DNA of 19,225 nt, from NCBI GenBank assembly GCA_041738285.1, contig JBGSQB010000096.1, forward strand, positions 1 to 19,225. The letters are read 5' to 3'. This DNA is from SZUA-521 sp041738285 (lineage in GTDB: Bacteria > Pseudomonadota > Gammaproteobacteria > Pseudomonadales > Azotimanducaceae). Position 1 is the first letter of the stretch, and each line of letters opens with the position of its first letter. A model generated the notes under the pieces. It did not search any database. It was given only the letters and a program-made list of their open reading frames with translations, and had not been told where the DNA came from. The translations under genes and the position numbers were made by a program. Below, piece after piece: positions 1-6,430 of this stretch.

Positions 1-747
1 CCGCCGCAGAATCTGATCGTACAGCCGGCCAACCGCGGTACCGGCTACGGAATTCTGCTGCCGCTGCTGCACATCCTGCGCCGTGATCGCCACGCACGGG
101 TGGTGCTGTTGCCGTCGGATCACTACGTCGAAGACGAGCGCGCACTCACGGCCGCGGTGACCGACGCTTTCGCACACACCGCGTCTGGCATCACGTTGCT
201 CGGTGTGACGCCGGAGGTCGCCGATTGCGAACTCGGCTATGTACTCCCGGGTGCCCGCAGTCGTGGTGTGTGCGCGCCGGTTGCGCGCTTCATCGAAAAG
301 CCAGGCCGCGCGGTCGCCGAAGACCTGCTGCGCCAGGGCGCACTGTGGAACAGCTTCATCCTGGTGGCGGCGGTCAGCACGATTGTCGAGTTGATCAGCG
401 CCGTGCGTCCGGCCGAGGCGGCCGCGATGGCTGCCGCGGTAGAAACATCTGCGAGTTCTGTCGATCACCTGTACGCACAGCTCGATTGCCTGGATTTCTC
501 CCGCGATGTCGTCACCGGCAACGAGCACCGTCTGAACGTGCTCGGCGTGCGTCCGTGTGGATGGACCGACCTCGGCACGCCCGAACGGCTCGATGAGTGC
601 CTGTCGCGCCTGCAGGCGCGCGACATGCCGTCGCACGGAAGCTCACGCAGTGTTTTCTCGCTCGCCGAAGTCAGCGGCCGGTGCGGTGTAACAGGTGTGA
701 TGCGAAACGTCAGGGTTCAAACCGAATTGATGGGAGCTACAGCATGA
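1..747 (+). CDS. Sugar-1-phosphate nucleotidyltransferase, mannose-1-phosphate guanylyltransferase-like (5' partial)
   Basis: The reading frame is open from base 1, so the gene starts before the window; 248 residues are visible. It resembles the nucleotidyltransferases that make GDP-mannose from mannose-1-phosphate and GTP in the cytosol. Seen: a QPANRGTGYGILLPLL stretch close to the left edge, PSDHY around residues 38-42, FIEKP around 97-101, WNSF around 116-119, and a late WTDLGTPER segment, all in the order of the GMP family. The N-terminal G-rich nucleotide-binding loop lies outside the window. No C-terminal cupin-type isomerase domain follows, so this is the short form. Its TGA overlaps the next ATG (ATGA), so it appears to belong to the same operon. 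The sugar could be mannose or another hexose phosphate; the family call is firm, the substrate is not. Confidence 0.82.
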   Translation, partial: PPQNLIVQPANRGTGYGILLPLLHILRRDRHARVVLLPSDHYVEDERALTAAVTDAFAHTASGITLLGVTPEVADCELGYVLPGARSRGVCAPVARFIEKPGRAVAEDLLRQGALWNSFILVAAVSTIVELISAVRPAEAAAMAAAVETSASSVDHLYAQLDCLDFSRDVVTGNEHRLNVLGVRPCGWTDLGTPERLDECLSRLQARDMPSHGSSRSVFSLAEVSGRCGVTGVMRNVRVQTELMGATA

Positions 748-1619
748 AAACGATGTTGCGTTATCTCGCTCAGAGTGGCGTCGCGCTTGCGGCGGCCGGT
801 GTGTTCGGTGGTGCCATCGCAGCTGCCGATCATCGATTCGGCATCGAGCAGGCCGAGGTTGTGATGAGTGCGGCGCTCGACTATGCGCGGACGCACGAGG
901 CGCCCGGCGGCACGATCGCGATCGTCGATGACGGTGGCCACATGATGCTGCTCAAGCGTCTCGATCATACCTTCGCTGCCTCCGCGCCGGTGTCGGAAGG
1001 CAAGGCGCGCACGGCGGTGCTGTTTCAGAAGCCGACTCGTGTGTTCGAAGACATCGTCAACAAGGGTCGCACGACGATGGTGACGGTGGCCGCGGTCACC
1101 GGCTTCACACCGCTCAAGGGCGGCGTACCGATCGTCATCGACGGCGAGATCGTCGGTGGTATCGGCGTCAGCGGCGCCAAGAGCGCCGATCAGGACGACG
1201 AGATTGCACAGGCGGCAGTAGATGCGTTCACTGCGCGCCGCATTGTCGACATCGAAGTGACGCGGTTGCCCGCAGCAAAGGTCAAACGCGCCTTCGACAA
1301 GGGCGAAACCCTCTATGCCGCGGATGGCTTCAAGGTCAACGCCAGTCGCCGCGATGGCACTGGCGAAGCAGAAGTGCACACCAGCGATGCCGACATCTTC
1401 TACGTCCTCGAGGGTTCTGCGCAGTTCGTCACGGGCGGGGAACTGGTTTCGCCGCGCGAAGTCGAGCCGGGCGAAATCCGCGGCACCGCGATTACCGCGG
1501 GCAGGTCCGCGCGGTTGTCAGCAGGGGACGTGGTGGTCGTGCCCCCCGGTGTGCCGCATTGGTTCGAGTCGGTCAAAGCACCGTTTCTCTACTACGTCGT
1601 CAAGTCGACGCGAGGGTAG
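744..1619 (+). CDS. Exported GlcG/HbpS-domain protein fused to a C-terminal cupin
   Basis: A 291-residue protein. The ATG at 744 is chosen because GGGAG lies 7 nt upstream (732-736) and a signal peptide follows directly: charged start, hydrophobic core, likely cleavage near residues 26-28 (AIAA/AD). Residues about 33-165 form a GlcG/HbpS (DUF336) domain, with the typical end GGVPIVIDGEIVGGIGVSG and then DDEIAQAAVDAF. Residues about 185-285 are a cupin: H212 and E223 in the first motif, and GDVVVVPPGVPH (261-272) as the second. GlcG/HbpS domains have been linked to haem binding and glycolate loci; the cupin suggests a metal-bound small-molecule site. Predicted periplasmic. It lies 4 nt ahead of the first SMP-30 gene. 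Function unknown; the two-domain architecture is the notable point. Confidence 0.85.
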   Translation: MKTMLRYLAQSGVALAAAGVFGGAIAAADHRFGIEQAEVVMSAALDYARTHEAPGGTIAIVDDGGHMMLLKRLDHTFAASAPVSEGKARTAVLFQKPTRVFEDIVNKGRTTMVTVAAVTGFTPLKGGVPIVIDGEIVGGIGVSGAKSADQDDEIAQAAVDAFTARRIVDIEVTRLPAAKVKRAFDKGETLYAADGFKVNASRRDGTGEAEVHTSDADIFYVLEGSAQFVTGGELVSPREVEPGEIRGTAITAGRSARLSAGDVVVVPPGVPHWFESVKAPFLYYVVKSTRG

Positions 1620-1623
1620 TGCC

Positions 1624-3264
1624 ATGCGTCGTTTGGGATTCGCCGCGCTCCTCATCACATCTATCGCCTATGCGGCCGCTGCGTTGGCGACGGAGGTGAC
1701 GCCTCTTGCTGTGGTCGATCTTGCGTCGCCAGATGGTGCGAAGCAGCTCGGCGTGAATTGGCGCTATGCCGATGTGTCGATCGAATCAACGCAATTCTTC
1801 GCGCCCGGCGCCGATGGTCAGCCTGGGCGTACGCCGAATCTGACCTACACGCTGCAACCGAGTGCCGGCGCCCGCGACTTCGATGACAGTGGCTGGCCCG
1901 TCATCGCGGCCGATTCGCTGGATCAGCGGCGTGGCAGTGGCCGCCTGAGTTTCAACTGGTACCGGGCGCGGCTCCACATCCCCGCGTCGCTCGGTGGCGT
2001 CGACTTGACGAATACCGTTGCAGTGCTCGAAACGTCCCTCGACGATTACGCCGAGGTCTGGGTCGATGGTGAGCTGCCGCGGGCCGCGGCTCAAAGCGGT
2101 GGCTCGGTGGTCGCCGGCTGGAACGCCACCAACAAAGTCGTTCTGGGGCGACGGTTGGCACGCGGCCGCGAAATCCAGATCGCGATCTTCGGCATGAACG
2201 GGCCGATCTCCGCCCTGCCCACCAACTACATCTATCTGCACCATGCCAAGGTCGCTTTCTATCGTGGTGACAGCGAACCCGTCGCGTTCGCGCCGCACGA
2301 GGTGAACATCGGCGTGCAGCGGCTCGACGCCGAAATCGATCGTATCGTTCCCACCAACGTGAAGCTCTTCAAGCTCGCTGAAGGTTTCTCGTTCACGGAA
2401 GGTCCGGTGTGGAGTCCGGAGGGCGCGCTCTTGTTCAGCGACCCTAACGACAACCGCCTGTATCGGTTGCGTGAGCGCGGCGCGCAGCCGGTCGAACTCA
2501 CCATCGTGGATGCGAAGAGCGGATACGAAGGCGAAGACGTCGCCCGCTACAGCCAGCCCGGTTCGAACGGACTCGCATTCGATGCACAGGGACGGCTGAC
2601 GATCGATCAGCACGGCAATCGGCGCGTGGTTCGACGCGAACCCGACGGCCGCCTCACGGTGCTCGCGGATCGCTTTCAGGGCAAGCGCCTGAACAGCCCC
2701 AACGATCTCGTCTATCGCTCGGATGGCACGCTGTATTTCACCGATCCGCCCTTTGGGCTGCCCGGATTCTTTGGCGACCCGGCGAAGGAGCTTGCCTTCA
2801 GCGGCGTGTACCGGCTGCAGAACGGTCAACTCGATCTCGTCTCCCGCGAGCTCGAAGGGCCTAACGGCATTGCGTTCTCACCGGACGAGCAGTTCCTGTA
2901 TGTCACCAACTGGGATCCGATGCGCAAGATCGTGATGCGCTATGAGTTCGACGCCGACGGTGGCGTTGGCGCCGGTAAGGTCTTCTTCGACATGGGGAAA
3001 GCCCCCGGTGAAGAAGCACTCGACGGCTTGAAGGTGGACGTCGAAGGACATCTGTACGTATCCGGCCCCGGCGGCCTGTGGATCATTGCGCCTGACGGCC
3101 GCCACCTCGGCACACTCGAACTGCCGCGCCTGGCCGCGAATTTTGCCTGGGGCGGTGCCCAGGGCAGGACGCTATACATCACCGCGCGCGATCGCATCTA
3201 CCGCATGGAACTGGGCGTTGTCGGCGCACCGCGCCCTAAAACCGCCGGCGAGCTCGCGCGATGA
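1624..3264 (+). CDS. Exported SMP-30/gluconolactonase-like protein with N-terminal jelly-roll (sugar-binding-like) domain
   Basis: A 546-residue protein. The ATG at 1624 follows GAGGG (1612-1616) and begins a signal peptide of about 22 residues (cleavage near ALA/TEV). Residues about 85-215 look like a beta-rich GH2-N or CBM-like jelly roll (FNWYRARLHIP, then DDYAEVWVDGE). Residues about 245-530 form an SMP-30/gluconolactonase beta-propeller: E259 in EGPVW, N360 in SPND, N414 in PNGIAF and D467 in LDGLKVD match the family's metal and substrate positions as I recall them. The family hydrolyses sugar lactones such as gluconolactone, often with a divalent metal. It overlaps the next gene by ATGA. 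The propeller is closely similar to that of its neighbour (shared QGKRLNSPNDLVY and YFTDPPFGLP), which suggests tandem duplication followed by gain or loss of the N-terminal domain. Actual lactone unknown. Confidence 0.87.
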   Translation: MRRLGFAALLITSIAYAAAALATEVTPLAVVDLASPDGAKQLGVNWRYADVSIESTQFFAPGADGQPGRTPNLTYTLQPSAGARDFDDSGWPVIAADSLDQRRGSGRLSFNWYRARLHIPASLGGVDLTNTVAVLETSLDDYAEVWVDGELPRAAAQSGGSVVAGWNATNKVVLGRRLARGREIQIAIFGMNGPISALPTNYIYLHHAKVAFYRGDSEPVAFAPHEVNIGVQRLDAEIDRIVPTNVKLFKLAEGFSFTEGPVWSPEGALLFSDPNDNRLYRLRERGAQPVELTIVDAKSGYEGEDVARYSQPGSNGLAFDAQGRLTIDQHGNRRVVRREPDGRLTVLADRFQGKRLNSPNDLVYRSDGTLYFTDPPFGLPGFFGDPAKELAFSGVYRLQNGQLDLVSRELEGPNGIAFSPDEQFLYVTNWDPMRKIVMRYEFDADGGVGAGKVFFDMGKAPGEEALDGLKVDVEGHLYVSGPGGLWIIAPDGRHLGTLELPRLAANFAWGGAQGRTLYITARDRIYRMELGVVGAPRPKTAGELAR

Positions 3265-4397
3265 AGTACGCACTCGCAATGCTGCTGTGTGTTGCAGGTG
3301 CCCATGCGCAAGCCGACATCGTTCGTCTGGATTCGCGCATCGATCATCTGCTGCCACCGGGCACTGCCGTCGAGAACGTGGCCGATGGGTTCAACTGGCT
3401 TGAAGGGCCGGTGTGGTGGCGCGACTCGCTGCTCTTTTCCGACATCCCGGCCAATCGCGTGCATCGGTTGCGCGCCGGTCGTGGTACCACGGTGTTCCTC
3501 GAAAGGAGCGGCTTTGCCGGGGACGCGTTCGCCGGGCGCGAGCCAGGCTCCAACGGGCTCGCGATCGACAGCCAGGGCCGACTGGTGCTGTGCGAGCACG
3601 GCAACCGGCGCATTACGCGTCTGGAAACCGATGGCAGCCGCACCGTTCTCGTCGATCGCTATCAGGGCAAACGTCTCAACAGTCCGAACGATCTCGTGTA
3701 TACGAAAAACGGCGATCTTTACTTCACCGATCCGCCGTTCGGTCTGCCGCGTGGGTTCGATGATGCGGCGCGCGAGATCGACTTCAGCGGTGTGTACCGG
3801 CTGCGCGCCGATGGCGCACTCGAGCTGCTGACTGACGCGATTTACGCGCCCAACGGCATCGCGCTGTCGCGTGATGAAAGAACCCTGTACGTGAGTGACG
3901 TCGACCCGAAGCGGTCGGCGTGGCTTGGCTATGACATCGGGACCGATGGGCGATTGCGCAACGCGCGCGTGCTGATCGATTTGACCAGTGAAAGTGGTTC
4001 TGGCCGGGGAGCCCCGGATGGAATCGAAGTCGATGCGATGGGCAACCTGTACGGCGCGGGGCCTGGCGGCGTGTTCGTCATGGCGCCGGACGGGATTCTG
4101 CTCGGTCGCATCGAGTTAGGGGTGCCCACGGCGAACCTCGCCTGGGGCGAAAACGGAACTGTGCTCTACGTCACCGCGAATACCGCCGTCTACCGAATCC
4201 AGACGGCCACGCGTGGCGCCGGGTACCAGCAAGGAGCAGGCTCACATGAATCTACACACACGAGCTATCGCAGAGACCTTTCGCGACCGACACGGGTGCG
4301 GGGACGAACTGGCATTCGACCGACAGGAGAAGCAGGTGCATTTGTTGCATCTGCTCATGGATCTCGACGGCGATCCGGACTCGGAGCCGTACGATGA
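3261..4397 (+). CDS. Exported SMP-30/gluconolactonase-like protein with an unusual C-terminal overrun
   Basis: A 378-residue reading frame starting at the ATG of an ATGA overlap. It has a short signal peptide (cleavage near AHA/QA, residue 16) and a single SMP-30 propeller. E48 (EGPVW), N143 (SPND), N198 (PNGIA) and D253 (PDGIEVD) are the likely metal and substrate residues. It is predicted to be a periplasmic sugar-lactone hydrolase. The family-like part ends near residue 315 (AVYRIQ). The last ~57 residues (from base 4224) look non-coding: only 19 of 57 third codon positions are G or C, and the stretch is rich in Arg, Ser and Gly. This tail runs through the small acidic ORF at 4246-4428. 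Its TGA (4395-4397) overlaps the ATG of the debranching enzyme. Either a natural stop was lost or the readthrough serves translational coupling. Confidence 0.85.
   Translation: MKYALAMLLCVAGAHAQADIVRLDSRIDHLLPPGTAVENVADGFNWLEGPVWWRDSLLFSDIPANRVHRLRAGRGTTVFLERSGFAGDAFAGREPGSNGLAIDSQGRLVLCEHGNRRITRLETDGSRTVLVDRYQGKRLNSPNDLVYTKNGDLYFTDPPFGLPRGFDDAAREIDFSGVYRLRADGALELLTDAIYAPNGIALSRDERTLYVSDVDPKRSAWLGYDIGTDGRLRNARVLIDLTSESGSGRGAPDGIEVDAMGNLYGAGPGGVFVMAPDGILLGRIELGVPTANLAWGENGTVLYVTANTAVYRIQTATRGAGYQQGAGSHESTHTSYRRDLSRPTRVRGRTGIRPTGEAGAFVASAHGSRRRSGLGAVR
4231..4236 (+). promoter_or_regulatory. Shine-Dalgarno site for the small acidic ORF
   Basis: AAGGAG lies 9 nt before the ATG at 4246. It decides the start of the 60-residue ORF over the earlier in-frame ATG at 4213, and it sits inside the overrun of the preceding SMP-30 gene. 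Confidence 0.6.
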
Positions 4398-4428
4398 CGA
4401 TGAGTTCGACTACGACGTCACTCATTGA
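4246..4428 (+). CDS. Small acidic protein, unknown function
   Basis: A 60-residue ORF that I do not recognise. Support for it being real: AAGGAG 9 nt upstream, and 41 of 60 third codon positions are G or C, against 19 of 57 for the SMP-30 tail that shares most of this DNA. The N-terminal 40 residues carry charged and leucine-rich segments (VHLLHLLMDL). The last 22 residues contain nine Asp and two Glu, including DLDGDPDSE, which loosely recalls Asp-rich calcium loops without matching the canonical EF-hand spacing. There is one Cys and no signal peptide. The ORF overlaps the start of the debranching gene by 35 nt. It could be a small regulator, partner or chaperone of the neighbouring enzymes; that is only positional inference. 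Confidence 0.55.
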   Translation: MNLHTRAIAETFRDRHGCGDELAFDRQEKQVHLLHLLMDLDGDPDSEPYDDDEFDYDVTH

Positions 4429-6430
4429 AGTCGGTCGCGACGCATTGGGCAGTTTTGACGAAGCGACCTCGCGCGAGTGGCTTTACACCAATGGGCTTGG
4501 TGGATTCGCGAGCGGAACGCTCTCGGGCGCTCGTACGCGTCGCTATCACGGACTGCTCGTTGCAGCACTGGCTCCGCCAGCACAGCGCGTGGTGCTCGTT
4601 GCGAAAGCCGACGTGGCGGTCGAATTCGATGGCCGCGAACACTGGCTGACGAGTAACGAATTCGCCGACGGCACCGTGCACCCGCGGGGCTACGAAATGC
4701 TCGACCGTTTCATGCTCGATGGACTGATGCCGGTGTGGCGCTACGCAATCGATGACGTGATCGTCGAGCAGCGCATCTGGATGGCCCAGGGTGCCAACAC
4801 CACCTACCTCGAACTGCGCGTGGTCCAGGGTGTGGGCCCGGTTCGAATTCGTGTACGGCCGTTGTGCGCGCATCGGGACTTCCATGGCGTGTCACACGGT
4901 GGCTGGTCGTTTGGCAGCGCACCGACTGGCGATGGCTTCGATCTGCGTGCGTTCGACGGTGCCGTGCCGGTACGAATCAGGAGCGATCGGGGCAGCGTTG
5001 TCGCAGATGGCCAGTGGCATTGGCGGTTTCGTCAGCGCATTGAATCCGCCCGCGGCCTGGATGACGTCGAGGATCTGTTTTGCCCTGGGGTGATCGAGGC
5101 TGACGTCGGCGCGGGCACCGCCGTAACAATGACATTCACGGCGGAGGTTGCTGAACCGATGGCGGCCGCCACTGTACTGATGCGTGAGCGGAGCCGGTGG
5201 CAGCAGTTACTTGCTGCTGCGTCGCTGAGTGCCCCCGAGTGGGTTCGTCGGTTGCACCTGGCGGCAGACCAGTTCGTCGCTGCGCGCGGTGACGCGAACG
5301 ACGCCGGTAAGACCGTAATTGCCGGTTATCCATGGTTTGGAGACTGGGGCCGCGACACGATGATTGCGCTGCCGGGCATTGCCCTGGCGACCGGTCGACT
5401 GGATGTCGCCGCGTCGGTATTGACCACCTTCGCTGCACACGTGTCCGAGGGCATGCTGCCAAATCGTTTTCCAGATCTGGGCGAAGCCCCGGAGTACAAC
5501 ACTGTCGATGCGACACTCTGGTACTTCGATGCAATCGACCGATATCTGAAAGCAAGCAGTGACCAGCGGCTGCTCGCGCAGCTGTATCCGGTGCTGACCG
5601 ACATCATCGATTGGCATGTGAAGGGTACGCGGTTCGGTATTCGCGTCGATGACGATGGGTTGCTTGCCGCTGGCGTCGAAGGTGTTCAGCTGACCTGGAT
5701 GGATGCGCGGGTCGACGGTCGCGAGATCACGCCGCGCACGGGCAAGGCCGTGGAGATCAACGCGCTGTGGTATCGCGCATTGATGAGCATGCGTCGCTTC
5801 GCGCACCTGTTGGGCGATGCGCAGGCAGCCGAACGGTTCGAGCGACTGGCCAACCGGGTGTCGCGAACATTCGAAGCGCGATTCTTCAATGCGGCCACAG
5901 AGTGTCTGTTCGACGTGATCGACGGCCCGGCAGGCGACGACGGCAGCATCCGTCCCAATCAGATCCTGGCACTTGCGATCGCGCCCGAGCTCTTCTCCAT
6001 CGAACGGGCATGCGCGGTGGTGGACGTCTGCGCGCGAAAGCTCTGGACACCGGTGGGGCTGCGCTCACTCGCGCCGGAAGAACCGGGATACAGCGGCGTG
6101 TATGGCGGCGGTCCGTCGCTGCGCGACGGCGTCTACCACCAAGGCACCGCCTGGACTTGGCTGCTGGGTCCGTTCGCGATGGCGCACTACCGCGTGTACG
6201 GCGATGCCAAGGCCGCCAAACGATATCTCGAGGGCGTCGCCGGACATTTGCGACAGGGATGCATCGGTTCTGTCGGTGAAGTATTCGACGGTGCGGCGCC
6301 GCACATGCCGGGCGGGTGCTTCGCACAGGCCTGGAGCGTGGCGGAAGTGCTGCGGGCGTGGACTGAAATCGATTCTGAGGAGGAGGCGCAATGGGTGTTC
6401 GCGAACAACAAGCCAAACAGCAATCAATGA
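4394..6430 (+). CDS. Amylo-alpha-1,6-glucosidase / glycogen-debranching-type glycoside hydrolase (GH133-like)
   Basis: A 678-residue cytosolic enzyme without a signal peptide. The ATG at 4394 is preferred over 4400 because CGGAG (4382-4386) lies 7 nt upstream and the ATG forms ATGA with the stop of the SMP-30 gene. The N-terminal ~270 residues form the beta-rich debranching-enzyme N domain (EWLYTNGLGGFASGTLSG at 28-45, then RRYHGLLVAA). The C-terminal (alpha/alpha)6 barrel holds GYPWFGDWGRDT (311-322), EYNTVDATLW (367-376), QLTWMDAR (~442) and GVYHQGTAWTW near residue 580, which are hallmarks of amylo-alpha-1,6-glucosidases. It should release glucose from alpha-1,6 branch stubs of glycogen-like glucans. 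The 3' end overlaps the GH63-like gene by 40 nt, so the two hydrolases are probably made together. Confidence 0.9.
   Translation: MTMSSTTTSLIEVGRDALGSFDEATSREWLYTNGLGGFASGTLSGARTRRYHGLLVAALAPPAQRVVLVAKADVAVEFDGREHWLTSNEFADGTVHPRGYEMLDRFMLDGLMPVWRYAIDDVIVEQRIWMAQGANTTYLELRVVQGVGPVRIRVRPLCAHRDFHGVSHGGWSFGSAPTGDGFDLRAFDGAVPVRIRSDRGSVVADGQWHWRFRQRIESARGLDDVEDLFCPGVIEADVGAGTAVTMTFTAEVAEPMAAATVLMRERSRWQQLLAAASLSAPEWVRRLHLAADQFVAARGDANDAGKTVIAGYPWFGDWGRDTMIALPGIALATGRLDVAASVLTTFAAHVSEGMLPNRFPDLGEAPEYNTVDATLWYFDAIDRYLKASSDQRLLAQLYPVLTDIIDWHVKGTRFGIRVDDDGLLAAGVEGVQLTWMDARVDGREITPRTGKAVEINALWYRALMSMRRFAHLLGDAQAAERFERLANRVSRTFEARFFNAATECLFDVIDGPAGDDGSIRPNQILALAIAPELFSIERACAVVDVCARKLWTPVGLRSLAPEEPGYSGVYGGGPSLRDGVYHQGTAWTWLLGPFAMAHYRVYGDAKAAKRYLEGVAGHLRQGCIGSVGEVFDGAAPHMPGGCFAQAWSVAEVLRAWTEIDSEEEAQWVFANNKPNSNQ
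6377..6385 (+). promoter_or_regulatory. Strong Shine-Dalgarno site inside the upstream gene
   Basis: AGGAGGAGG ends 5 nt before the ATG at 6391 while the preceding gene continues to 6430. It supports the 40-nt overlap as genuine and fixes the start of the GH63-like gene. Confidence 0.65.

Noticed and set aside
901..930. Frequent CGATCG/GCGATCGC words as a possible HIP1-like repeat system
   Set aside because: They fall in coding DNA, follow from Ile/Asp/Arg codon preference in GC-rich genes, and show no fixed spacing or flank.
717..1379. Long minus-strand frame of 220 residues opposite the GlcG-cupin gene
   Set aside because: It has no recognisable motif, lies entirely opposite a gene with clear domains and signal peptide, and its Arg/His-rich composition is typical of antisense frames in GC-rich DNA.
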